18,538 bases of DNA from an uncultured Varibaculum sp. (GTDB taxonomy: Bacteria > Actinomycetota > Actinomycetes > Actinomycetales > Actinomycetaceae), in NCBI GenBank assembly GCA_947255165.1, contig CAMYFZ010000037.1:1-18538 (forward strand). Reading direction: 5' to 3'. This document shows positions 7,416-15,060 of the stretch, piece after piece. The position numbers and the translations under genes are program-made. The notes under the pieces were generated by a model that worked only from the letters and a program-made list of their open reading frames with translations, was not told the DNA's origin and made no database searches. Within the stretch, counting starts at the first letter, position 1, and every line of letters begins with the position of its first letter.

Positions 7416-7429
7416 ATAACACATGTAAC
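7416..7429 (-). promoter_or_regulatory. Possible MtrA-like direct repeat upstream of the hydrolase gene
   Basis: On the minus strand the bases read GTTAC-ATGT-GTTAT, two near-identical pentamers separated by four bases, about 95 bases upstream of the start codon. MtrA response regulators of Actinobacteria bind direct repeats of GTTAC-like half-sites and are known to control NlpC/P60 hydrolase genes, so the placement fits. The second half-site deviates by one base, and I cannot test binding. Confidence 0.35.
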
Positions 7430-7505
7430 ATGGGGAGAGCGAAGGGGGTGTCGGCTTAAAAACCCGTGGTTTCAAGCAGATTTACTAGTTCTACAAAACG
7501 AAACG

Positions 7506-7564
7506 CGCGGAAAACGCCAATTAGTGAGATATATCACCGATTAGTGTTATTGGCGTTTTCCGCG
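7506..7564 (-). terminator. Long-loop hairpin downstream of ppa
   Basis: CGCGGAAAACGCCAAT (7506-7521) and its exact complement (7549-7564) form a 16-bp stem around a 27-nt loop that contains a smaller GTGA...TCAC palindrome. On the minus strand the stem is followed by a T-rich tail (CGTTTCGTTTTG), so it probably ends the pyrophosphatase transcript, whose stop is 18 bases upstream. The near-identical 10-mers CCAATTAGTG (7517-7526) and CCGATTAGTG (7537-7546) are exactly 20 bases apart. Confidence 0.6.
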
Positions 7565-7581
7565 TGTTCTAAAAGGGAAAA

Positions 7582-8130
7582 TTATTCGGTGATCTGCCCA
7601 TCGAAAAAGTCGGCGACCAGACCGAAATATTTCTTACCGTTTTCTGCTTCCCACTCTTGCATCCGCTCACGGGAACGGCGAATTTCCTCTTCCGCCTCCT
7701 TGCGTCCTACCCAGTGGGCGCCCTCCACTGATTTTCCAGGCTCCAAATCTTTATAAACTTCGAAGAAGTGCTGAATTTCTAGGCGATGGAACTCGGAAAT
7801 ATCTTCAATCTCGGTACGCCATGAGGCGCGCTGATCACCGGCGGGAACGCATAAAACCTTGTCGTCACCACCATGTTCATCGCGCATCCGGAACATTCCT
7901 AGCGGGCGGCAGCGGATCACGCAGCCCGGGAAGGTGGTTTCTTCCAAGATAACGAGAGCATCTAGGGGATCGCCGTCCTCTCCCAAAGTGCCATCAATAA
8001 ACCCGTAGTCATCGGGGTAGCGGGTTGAGGTAAACAGCATTCGATCCAGCCGGATGCGCCCTGTTTCATGGTCAACCTCGTACTTGTTGCGGTTACCTTT
8101 AGGAATCTCAATCGTCACGTCAAATTCCAT
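7582..8130 (-). CDS. ppa: Inorganic pyrophosphatase (family I)
   Basis: This 182-residue cytoplasmic enzyme hydrolyses pyrophosphate to phosphate and so drives biosynthetic reactions. The family I signature DGDPLDA is at residues 52-58, with the metal-binding aspartates in it. The preceding segment [13 protein letters not shown] and the N-terminal [13 protein letters not shown] are the conserved substrate-site stretches. It is slightly longer than the usual 160-175 residues because of a charged C-terminal helix ([19 protein letters not shown]). The ATG has a GGAAGGGGA site upstream. It is divergent from dacB across 125 bases, the same pairing as ppa and the PBP4-type gene in mycobacteria. A large hairpin follows the stop codon. 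Confidence 0.96.
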   Translation of the reverse strand: MEFDVTIEIPKGNRNKYEVDHETGRIRLDRMLFTSTRYPDDYGFIDGTLGEDGDPLDALVILEETTFPGCVIRCRPLGMFRMRDEHGGDDKVLCVPAGDQRASWRTEIEDISEFHRLEIQHFFEVYKDLEPGKSVEGAHWVGRKEAEEEIRRSRERMQEWEAENGKKYFGLVADFFDGQITE

Positions 8131-8255
8131 GTTTTTTCCCCTTCCCGCCCTATTAGGCTAAGTGTGCGACAATCGGGGCAAAGGTATTACCGCCGAAGTC
8201 GTGGCATCTGCTTTATATTTAAGAATACGTGGAAAATCCGTCAGCGAGGGGAAGA
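8131..8255. promoter_or_regulatory. Divergent promoter region of ppa and dacB
   Basis: These 125 bases must hold the start signals for ppa (minus) and for the dacB-led run (plus). On the minus strand TTGCCC and CCTAAT are 18 bases apart, a possible promoter for ppa. On the plus strand TATATTT near 8214-8220 could be a -10 element for dacB, but no good -35 matches it. These are weak visual assignments. Confidence 0.35.
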
Positions 8256-9698
8256 ATGCGAAAATCCGTACTTTTACCGCTAATTCTCCTGGTAACGATG
8301 ATGGTAGGCGGCGTCGGATATGGCGTTTTGGACGCCTACAACCTAGTGCCAGGGATTCTTACGCTTGAAAATGAATCTTTAGACTTGCCACAAACTGTCG
8401 AAATTGACCTTGCCGCTCCTAATTTCCAGGAGGCTCAGGGAATTAACAGCCAAGCCGGTGAAATTAACGCGGGGAAGGTGCAACCACTGGTTGATCAGCT
8501 GGTTTCCCAAGCTCAGCGGGGTAATTCCCAGCCCCAGGGGGCAAGTAATCCTCCACAAAATACGCCCGTAAATACCGGAGCCAGAGTAGGAGCAGTGGTG
8601 ATCGATACCGCTAGCGGGAAAGCTATCTCCCAAGTTAACGGAGACCTGTTAATGACCCCGGCTTCCTCTACCAAAGTAGTAGCGGCTGCAACTGCGTTGA
8701 AGACCCTGGGACCCCAGTATCGTTTCACTACTTCAGCATCCTTAGCAGGGGACAAACTTTTCTTACGAGGAAATGGGGATCAACTACTGGCAGCTGGTCC
8801 CGGAAATCCCGCCGCAGTTTCCGGACATGCGGGCCTGGCAGATTTAGCTGCCCAAACTGCTAATAGGTTAAAAGCTAAGAAAACTACCTCGGTGCAGCTG
8901 TTTTTGGACGAAAGCGCCTTTGGGGATCAAAGCCCGCTGCCAAACTGGCAAGCCCAAGGCAATGACAGTTACGAAACCAAGCCCACTCCCATCGCGATCA
9001 ATAACGGATTGGCCAACCCCCAGCTGTCCTACGGATATTTGCCTGATCCCGCGCTAGCGGCAGCCCAGCAGTTTGCGGCGAGACTAAAAGACCAGGGTAT
9101 TAATGTGGGCCAGATCCAGCGGGGAGTGACCCCTAAACAGGCGCGGTTAATGGGGGAAGTCAAGAGCGCCGCTCTGCACGAAGTGATACATGAGGCGCTC
9201 AAAGAGTCGAATAATATGCTGGCAGAAGTGCTTTGTCGCACCTCGGCAGCAAAAGCCGGAACCGGCGCGAACTTCCCCGGGGAAATAAAAATCGCCCAAA
9301 AAGTATTGGGGGATCTAAAGCTAGAGGGCGCCGCTTTCGCTAATCAAGATTGCTCGGGACTCTCAACCGAAAACAAGATCAAACCGCAACTTTTGGCTGC
9401 CCTAGTCCAGCAGGCAGCTCGCGGTAATGATTTACAGCTGCGTCCCCTGGTTGCTTCCCTTCCTATCGGAGCCCTGGACGGTACTCTGCATGAACGCTAT
9501 TTGCAGCAAGCCGGGGCCGGGAACGTGCGGGCAAAAACTGGTTCTTTGCAGAACTCGCGGGCATTGACCGGACTGGTGACCACCAAATCCGGTAGAACCC
9601 TCACTTTTTGCGTAATCGTTGACTCCTTTAGGGATGGTACCGGGGGGATTGCGCGGGGCGCCATTGATAACTTCGTAAACGGACTAGCAAATCTGTGA
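8256..9698 (+). CDS. dacB: D-alanyl-D-alanine carboxypeptidase/endopeptidase, PBP4 type (peptidase S13)
   Basis: A 480-residue extracytoplasmic penicillin-binding protein. A hydrophobic signal or anchor segment at residues 4-25 is followed by the S13-type catalytic region with all three active-site motifs: SSTK with nucleophile Ser137 and Lys140, the SxN motif SNN at 318-320, and KTG at 427-429. It trims or cleaves D-Ala-containing peptide crosslinks in peptidoglycan. I chose the ATG at 8256, which has a GAGGGGA site just upstream; a GTG at 8229 in the same frame is less well supported. Its stop overlaps the tilS start by four bases (GTGA), suggesting coupling. The order with tilS and hpt resembles the mycobacterial locus. 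Low-molecular-weight PBPs of this class are not usually essential. Confidence 0.94.
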   Translation: MRKSVLLPLILLVTMMVGGVGYGVLDAYNLVPGILTLENESLDLPQTVEIDLAAPNFQEAQGINSQAGEINAGKVQPLVDQLVSQAQRGNSQPQGASNPPQNTPVNTGARVGAVVIDTASGKAISQVNGDLLMTPASSTKVVAAATALKTLGPQYRFTTSASLAGDKLFLRGNGDQLLAAGPGNPAAVSGHAGLADLAAQTANRLKAKKTTSVQLFLDESAFGDQSPLPNWQAQGNDSYETKPTPIAINNGLANPQLSYGYLPDPALAAAQQFAARLKDQGINVGQIQRGVTPKQARLMGEVKSAALHEVIHEALKESNNMLAEVLCRTSAAKAGTGANFPGEIKIAQKVLGDLKLEGAAFANQDCSGLSTENKIKPQLLAALVQQAARGNDLQLRPLVASLPIGALDGTLHERYLQQAGAGNVRAKTGSLQNSRALTGLVTTKSGRTLTFCVIVDSFRDGTGGIARGAIDNFVNGLANL

Positions 9699-10780
9699 CC
9701 CGGCAGGTGCGAGGTGCGCGAGGACGGATAGAAAGAGCTGTCCTGGCTCAACTTAAAAAGCTGGAAAAAACCCATCCGCAGGCAACCTTACTGGTGGCGT
9801 GTTCGGGCGGTGCCGATTCCCTCGCCCTGGCTACCGCCCTAATCCGCCTGGCGCCTGCGCGAGACTTTAAATTGGTGGCCGCCACAGTTGATCACGGTTG
9901 GCGGCCAGAGTCGGGGGCGCAAGCACGAAAAGTGCAAGCACTTCTGAGTAGCTTAGGGTATAGCCAGGTGGAGATATTAACCCTTACATCTGGGCGAACA
10001 TCCGGTCAAGGTAAAGAAGGTGACGCCCGTAAAAAACGTTACCTGGCGCTAGAAAAAGCTGCCGACAGATATGGATCTTTGGGGGAGAACGTTTTTATCC
10101 TCTTGGGACATACCCGCGATGACCAGGCAGAAACTGTGCTGTTGGGGCTGATTCGCGGTAGCGGACCGCGTTCGATTGCGGGAATGCGCAGCGGGGATGA
10201 GGGCGGCGGAGATAAAAGCAGTAGGCGCGCAGGCTATCTCCGCCCGCTGCTACAGTTGCCCCGCCGCGACACCGTAGCAGCTTGTCGTGAAGGAGGTCTG
10301 TCTTTTATTGATGACCCCTCCAATTATCCCGATGGTCCGGTTAAAGCTGCAGATGGCACCGCGCTACGCAGATCCGCCTTGCGTTACCAGGCCTTACCCG
10401 CACTCGAAAAAGCCTTAGGGATAGACCCGCGTCCCGCCCTCGCCCGCACCGCCGCCCTGTTGCAGGCAGACCTGGATGCTCTCGATACTTTAGCTGTCAC
10501 TTGGTTTGAGCAGGTCCAAAAGCCAGGATTAGCAGGGATAACGCTGGAAACTAGGCCGCTACTTTCGCAGCCAGCTGCCATTCGCAAACGGGTGTGGCGT
10601 CTGGCGGCCCTTGCTGCGGGCGCGCGGGCTTCCGACCTGCGTAAAGTGCAATTAGACGCAGTAGATCATTTGGCTATTGCCCGCCGGGGAACCGGCCCTA
10701 TCCAGTTACCGGGCAAAATAACTTGCACTCGCAAAGGGGGAACCTACGAACTTCGCTTCCGGCCCGAGCCTAGGGGTTAG
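9695..10780 (+). CDS. tilS: tRNA(Ile)-lysidine synthetase
   Basis: This 361-residue enzyme attaches lysine to C34 of the CAU-anticodon isoleucine tRNA with ATP, converting its decoding from AUG to AUA. The PP-loop SGGADS lies at residues 37-42, and the conserved GHTRDDQAETVLLGLIRGSG segment follows about 100 residues later. RRDT and the FIDDPSN segment are further TilS-family hallmarks. The length falls between short actinobacterial forms and the longer enterobacterial enzyme with its extra C-terminal domain. The start is GTG in a four-base overlap with the dacB stop and has no strong ribosome binding site, so translation is likely coupled. hpt follows ten bases later, the classic tilS-hpt-ftsH arrangement of Gram-positive bacteria. 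Confidence 0.95.
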   Translation: MTRQVRGARGRIERAVLAQLKKLEKTHPQATLLVACSGGADSLALATALIRLAPARDFKLVAATVDHGWRPESGAQARKVQALLSSLGYSQVEILTLTSGRTSGQGKEGDARKKRYLALEKAADRYGSLGENVFILLGHTRDDQAETVLLGLIRGSGPRSIAGMRSGDEGGGDKSSRRAGYLRPLLQLPRRDTVAACREGGLSFIDDPSNYPDGPVKAADGTALRRSALRYQALPALEKALGIDPRPALARTAALLQADLDALDTLAVTWFEQVQKPGLAGITLETRPLLSQPAAIRKRVWRLAALAAGARASDLRKVQLDAVDHLAIARRGTGPIQLPGKITCTRKGGTYELRFRPEPRG

Positions 10781-10789
10781 ACTGGGAAA

Positions 10790-11341
10790 ATGGACGCAAA
10801 TGATATGGGCGATGCCCTGGAGCGGGTACTAATCAGCGAGCAGCAAATCGCAGACAAACTTGCAGAAATGGCAAAGCAGATCGACCTCGACTATCACGGG
10901 CGAGAAATCTTGCTGGTAGGGGTACTCAAAGGTGCCACCATGGTGATGGCGGATCTAGCGCGCCTAATCCACACTCCCTTGGAAATCGATTGGATGGCGG
11001 TTTCCTCCTACGGGGCATCCACCAAATCCTCCGGGGTGGTCCGGATCCTAAAAGATCTCGACTCTGACCTGGGGGGACGGGACGTGCTGATTGTCGAGGA
11101 CGTGATTGATTCGGGTCTCACACTAGATTGGCTCACCCGCAACCTTTCTTCGCGGGGTGCGGCCTCGGTAGAAATCGCGGCGCTGCTACGCAAACCAGAA
11201 GCCGCGAAAGTTGAAGTAGACGTTAAATACGTAGGATTCGATATTCCCGACGAGTTCGTGGTGGGATACGGCTTGGATTATGCGGAAAAGTACCGGAATT
11301 TACCGTTCGTAGGTACCCTGGCTCCGCATGTTTACCAATAG
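10790..11341 (+). CDS. hpt: Hypoxanthine phosphoribosyltransferase
   Basis: This 183-residue purine salvage enzyme joins hypoxanthine (and usually guanine) to PRPP to form IMP or GMP. The PRPP-binding signature LIVEDVIDSGLT is at residues 100-111, with the acidic pair Glu103-Asp104. The LKGA loop at 46-49 and the flexible SSYG segment at 72-75 are also typical, and the late VGYGLDYAEKYRNLP stretch completes the purine site. The ATG is preceded by CTGGGAAA; a second ATG five codons later is possible. It is packed behind tilS with a nine-base gap. The 169-base gap to ftsH suggests that ftsH may also have its own promoter. Confidence 0.96.
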   Translation: MDANDMGDALERVLISEQQIADKLAEMAKQIDLDYHGREILLVGVLKGATMVMADLARLIHTPLEIDWMAVSSYGASTKSSGVVRILKDLDSDLGGRDVLIVEDVIDSGLTLDWLTRNLSSRGAASVEIAALLRKPEAAKVEVDVKYVGFDIPDEFVVGYGLDYAEKYRNLPFVGTLAPHVYQ

Positions 11342-11459
11342 TGGTCCCCCAGGTAAAAAGATCAACGCCACGTCGCAGTTTAGCCCTACGCCGGAGATAG
11401 AATTCGGCTGAGGGTGACCAAAATAAGCAATTAGCGGGCAAAGCGTTTAGGCTTGTCTT

Positions 11460-11465
11460 TATAAA
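11460..11465 (+). promoter_or_regulatory. Possible -10 element upstream of ftsH
   Basis: TATAAA occurs 45 bases before the ftsH start within the 169-base hpt-ftsH spacer. No clear -35 hexamer is at the right distance, so this is only a candidate. The spacer otherwise shows no strong hairpin or ORF. Confidence 0.25.
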
Positions 11466-11510
11466 TAACGCCGCCACGCGGCACCGGCTAACAGGGTAAG
11501 AAACCGATAA

Positions 11511-13508
11511 ATGGCGAAAAAGAAAAAAGAAAATCAGAAGTTTTGGCTCAAATGGGGAATCCCGGCGATCCTAATCATCGCCGTTTTCTGGGTGATTTCC
11601 CTAGTAATGGCCCCCACCATAGTGGATACCTCCGAGGGAATCGCGCTGCTAAAAGGGAAAACCGTACAGCGGGCGATAGTTAATGACGGCACCCAACAGG
11701 TAAAACTAGAGCTATCGAAGAAGTACACCCCCAAGAACTTGGGGAAAGATGCTCAGGTGATTCCGCAGAGCGCCACTAAAGAAGTTACTTTTACTTTTGT
11801 GCAGCCCCAGGCGGCGCAGGTAAATAAGCTGATCCAGGATGGGAACCTGAAGAAGGGATATAACTCGATTTTCCCCACCGGTTCCTGGTGGTCAGCGCTT
11901 TTGCAGATGATGATTCCGCTGCTACTATTCTTCGCTCTTATCTGGTGGGCAATGTCGCGGATGCAGGGCGGCGGAATGCTGGGATTTGGCAAATCCAAAT
12001 TCAAAAAGTTTGATGCCAGTGCCCCCAAGATTACTTTCGCCGATGTGGCGGGAGCCGATGAGGCAGTAGAGGAACTACGCGAGATCCAAGAGTTCCTAGC
12101 CAATCCCGCGAAGTTCCATAACCTGGGTGCTCGGATTCCCAAGGGCGTGCTACTGTGCGGTCCGCCTGGAACCGGTAAAACTTTGCTGGCAAAGGCGGTA
12201 GCTGGGGAAGCAAAAGTTCCTTTCTTTACTCTTTCCGGCTCTGAGTTCGTAGAAATGTTCGTGGGCGTGGGAGCTTCTCGCGTGCGCGACCTCTTTGGTC
12301 AAGCCAAGGAATCCGCACCCGCTATCGTGTTTGTGGATGAGATTGATGCAGTAGGGCGTCACCGCGGCACCGGCATGGGCGGGGGCAACGATGAACGCGA
12401 ACAAACCCTAAACCAGCTGCTAGTAGAGATGGACGGGTTTGACGAAAACACTAACGTGATTTTGATTGCGGCCACCAACCGTCCCGATGTGCTCGATCCG
12501 GCGCTGCTTCGTCCAGGACGATTTGACCGGCAGATTAACGTGGACGCCCCCGATATTAAAGGCCGGAAAGCGATTTTGCAGGTGCACGCCAAAGGCAAAC
12601 CGATGACCACCGATGTGAATCTGGAACAGATCGCTAAACGCACTCCCGGATTTACCGGTGCCGACCTAGAAAATGTGCTTAACGAGGCCGCTTTACTGAC
12701 AGCGCGTTCCAATGCGGATCTGATCGATATGCGCGCGGTTGATGAGGCCATCGACCGGGTAATTGCCGGTCCCCAAAGACGCACTCGGGTAATGAATGAC
12801 CACGACAAGTTGGTGACTGCCTATCACGAGGGGGGACACGCCCTCTGCGCTGCTGCTTTGCGTTATACCGATCCAGTAACCAAGGTGACGATTTTGCCGC
12901 GCGGGCGCGCCTTAGGGTACACCATGGTGATGCCCACTGAGGATCGCTATTCGCGCACCCGCAACCAGCTGCTCGATGAACTGGTTTATTCCATGGGAGG
13001 GCGAGTAGCGGAAGAACTAGTCTTCCTAGATCCTTCCACGGGTGCCTCGAACGATATTGAGAAGGCCACCGCTACTGCCCGCCGTCTGGTAACCGATTTC
13101 GGGATGTCGGATAAGGTAGGGCCGGTAAAGCTGGGTAAGGATGATAGCGAACCCTTCCTGGGGCGCGATGGCCTGACCAGCAGGAACTATTCGGAGGCAG
13201 TAGCAGGTACCATCGACGAAGAAACCCGTAACTTCCTCGATGCCGCCAATCGGGAAGCTTGGGAAATCCTCACCCGCAACCGAGAGATTCTCGATGATTT
13301 GGCCGCCCGGCTGATTGAAAAGGAAACCTTGCTGGAGGAGGAATTAAACGAGATTTTCGCGCCGGTGCAAAAACAGGAAGAACGTTCCGTTTGGTCCTAT
13401 GGCAAAGAGGGGGCAGTGCCGGGGGCGGTTTTCGGTAACCCGATATCGGGCTCCCCAGCTCCAGCCACTGCTCCGATTCCAGAAAATCTAGCAGTAGAGG
13501 GTGAGTAA
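11511..13508 (+). CDS. ftsH: ATP-dependent zinc metalloprotease FtsH
   Basis: A 665-residue membrane AAA+ protease that degrades misfolded and short-lived membrane and cytosolic proteins as a hexamer. Two membrane helices at about residues 12-33 and 127-148 flank a roughly 90-residue extracytoplasmic domain. The AAA module has Walker A GPPGTGKT (217-224), Walker B VFVDEID (Asp276-Glu277) and the [20 protein letters not shown] second region of homology. The zinc site is HEGGH at 439-443, where the more usual second X is alanine, with Asp515 the likely third ligand. The C-terminus ends in a Pro/Ala-rich tail. The ATG has only a weak AGGGTAAG site rather far upstream. folE starts three bases after its stop, so protease and folate genes are linked as in other Actinobacteria. 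Confidence 0.97.
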   Translation: MAKKKKENQKFWLKWGIPAILIIAVFWVISLVMAPTIVDTSEGIALLKGKTVQRAIVNDGTQQVKLELSKKYTPKNLGKDAQVIPQSATKEVTFTFVQPQAAQVNKLIQDGNLKKGYNSIFPTGSWWSALLQMMIPLLLFFALIWWAMSRMQGGGMLGFGKSKFKKFDASAPKITFADVAGADEAVEELREIQEFLANPAKFHNLGARIPKGVLLCGPPGTGKTLLAKAVAGEAKVPFFTLSGSEFVEMFVGVGASRVRDLFGQAKESAPAIVFVDEIDAVGRHRGTGMGGGNDEREQTLNQLLVEMDGFDENTNVILIAATNRPDVLDPALLRPGRFDRQINVDAPDIKGRKAILQVHAKGKPMTTDVNLEQIAKRTPGFTGADLENVLNEAALLTARSNADLIDMRAVDEAIDRVIAGPQRRTRVMNDHDKLVTAYHEGGHALCAAALRYTDPVTKVTILPRGRALGYTMVMPTEDRYSRTRNQLLDELVYSMGGRVAEELVFLDPSTGASNDIEKATATARRLVTDFGMSDKVGPVKLGKDDSEPFLGRDGLTSRNYSEAVAGTIDEETRNFLDAANREAWEILTRNREILDDLAARLIEKETLLEEELNEIFAPVQKQEERSVWSYGKEGAVPGAVFGNPISGSPAPATAPIPENLAVEGE

Positions 13509-13511
13509 CTA

Positions 13512-14078
13512 GTGGGTTACAACCAGGCTGGGGTAGAAAAGGCCATTCACGATTTGCTCATCGCTATCGGCGAGGACCCGGAGCGGGAGGGGCTGCGGGA
13601 AACCCCGGCACGGATGGGCAGAGCCTGGAAAGAAGTGATTTCCGGGATGCACACCGATCCGGCGGAGCCCTTAGAAAAACAGTTCCAAGTGGACGATGAC
13701 GAGATGGTGATGGTACGGGGGATTCCTTTCTACTCCCTGTGTGAACATCACCTGTTACCGTTTTTCGGAGTGGCGCATGTGGCCTATATTCCTCGGGATG
13801 GCCGGATTACGGGCCTTTCAAAACTGGCGCGAGTAGTAGAGGGATACTCTCACCGCCTACAGGTTCAAGAACGCTTAACTGCTCAGGTGGCGGATGCGTT
13901 AATGGAAAAGCTGGACCCGCGGGGAGCGGCAGTAGTTATTGAGGGCGAGCATCTTTGTATGTCCATGCGGGGAATTAAGAAGCCGGGGGCGCACACCACC
14001 ACCTCGGCGCTGCGTGGGGTCATGCGTTCCGATCCCCGCTCCCGGGCGGAAGTACTTTCCCTGATCCGCGGAAACTAG
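13512..14078 (+). CDS. folE: GTP cyclohydrolase I
   Basis: This 188-residue enzyme opens the GTP ring to give 7,8-dihydroneopterin triphosphate, the first step of tetrahydrofolate synthesis. The catalytic zinc ligands are Cys77 and His80 in LCEHHLLPF and Cys149 in [11 protein letters not shown], and the signature [20 protein letters not shown] is present. The length is typical of bacterial GCYH-IA. The start is GTG, three bases after the ftsH stop, with GAGGGTGAG inside the end of ftsH acting as the ribosome binding site. The product feeds FolB (after dephosphorylation by an enzyme not seen here), FolK and FolP encoded just downstream. Confidence 0.97.
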   Translation: MGYNQAGVEKAIHDLLIAIGEDPEREGLRETPARMGRAWKEVISGMHTDPAEPLEKQFQVDDDEMVMVRGIPFYSLCEHHLLPFFGVAHVAYIPRDGRITGLSKLARVVEGYSHRLQVQERLTAQVADALMEKLDPRGAAVVIEGEHLCMSMRGIKKPGAHTTTSALRGVMRSDPRSRAEVLSLIRGN

Positions 14079-14110
14079 CTCCCGCGAGCACTTTTCTTAA
14101 GTTAACGCGT

Positions 14111-14131
14111 AGAGAAATGCTATTTTTCTCT
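14111..14131. other. Small AT-rich hairpin in the folE-folP spacer
   Basis: AGAGAAA and TTTCTCT pair over seven bases around the loop TGCTATT. No T-run follows, so it is not a clear terminator. The 97-base folE-folP spacer otherwise holds an AGGTAGG ribosome binding site for folP. Confidence 0.35.
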
Positions 14132-14175
14132 GCCTCAAGAACAAAAGGGTGTTTAATGCCAGGTAGGCTAGAATC

Positions 14176-15060
14176 ATGAAGATTCCGGAGATTCCTGACC
14201 TTTTAGCGCCAGGACGCACCAAAGTTATGGGGATAATTAACGTCACTCCAGATTCTTTCTCCGATGGTGGCCAGTGGTTTAACCCTGAAAAAGCGATCGC
14301 TCACGCCCTCGAATTAGAAGCGGCAGGTGCCGATATCCTCGATATTGGGGGCGAATCCACCCGGCCCGGAGCCCAGTCGCTGAGCCCCGCCCAAGAGCAA
14401 GAACGCGTGGTGCCGGTAATCCGGGGCTATTTGAATAAATCTCGCAATCCTCTCCCTATTTCTTTAGACACTGTCAATGCAAAAACCGCTGAAGCTGGCA
14501 TAGCGGCTGGAGTCCAGATCATCAACGATATTTCCGGGGGAACCCTAGATTCGCAGATGCTGACGGTGGTGGCAGAAAAGGATGCCTACTATATCTGCCA
14601 ACATATGCGGGGCAACCCTAAAACTATGGATAGCTTGTGTGACTATGGCGGGGACGTGACCGGCGGGGTTTGTGAAGGGTTAAAAGAACGCGTCCAGGCC
14701 TGCGAAAAGGTGGGAGTTAATCTGAGGCGTCTGATTTTAGATCCCGGGTTAGGATTCGCTAAAAGCGCGCAGCAGTCTTGGGAACTGCTCGGTAACCTAG
14801 AACAGCTGACCAAGTTGGGGTACCCGCTGCTAATCGGGGCCTCCCGGAAACGTTTTTTGGAGATGGCGGTTCCTGCCTGTTGGGAAGATAATCTTCCCGC
14901 GGGAATTCATCAGGGAGCCGCACGGCGCGAGGACGCCACCACCGCGGTGAGTGCCCTCTGCGCGCAGGCAGGAGTTTGGGCAGTTCGGGTACATAATGTT
15001 GCGGCCTCGGCTAGTGCGGTCGCAGTTGGGCAACTGTGGAGGGAAGCAGCATGTCGCTAA
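14176..15060 (+). CDS. folP: Dihydropteroate synthase
   Basis: A 294-residue TIM-barrel enzyme that condenses 6-hydroxymethyl-7,8-dihydropterin pyrophosphate with para-aminobenzoate; it is the sulfonamide target. Both family signatures are intact: GIINVTPDSFSDGG at about residues 19-32 and DILDIGGESTRPGA at about 53-66. The C-terminal GASRKRF lysine-arginine segment and the RVHNV strand that binds the pterin pyrophosphate are also present. The length is somewhat above the usual 270-285. The ATG has AGGTAGG about ten bases upstream. The stop overlaps the start of the folB-folK fusion by ten bases, strong evidence for cotranscription. I saw no obvious alteration at key residues, but I cannot judge drug resistance. 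Confidence 0.97.
   Translation: MKIPEIPDLLAPGRTKVMGIINVTPDSFSDGGQWFNPEKAIAHALELEAAGADILDIGGESTRPGAQSLSPAQEQERVVPVIRGYLNKSRNPLPISLDTVNAKTAEAGIAAGVQIINDISGGTLDSQMLTVVAEKDAYYICQHMRGNPKTMDSLCDYGGDVTGGVCEGLKERVQACEKVGVNLRRLILDPGLGFAKSAQQSWELLGNLEQLTKLGYPLLIGASRKRFLEMAVPACWEDNLPAGIHQGAARREDATTAVSALCAQAGVWAVRVHNVAASASAVAVGQLWREAACR

Noticed and set aside
12359..12808. 149-codon minus-strand frame within ftsH
   Set aside because: It is a shadow of the highly conserved FtsH frame, with no independent start signals.
14845..14857. GGAAACGTTTTT within folP, resembling the LacI half-operator
   Set aside because: It lies in coding sequence for the conserved SRKRF segment and lacks the second half of the palindrome, so it is most likely coincidence.
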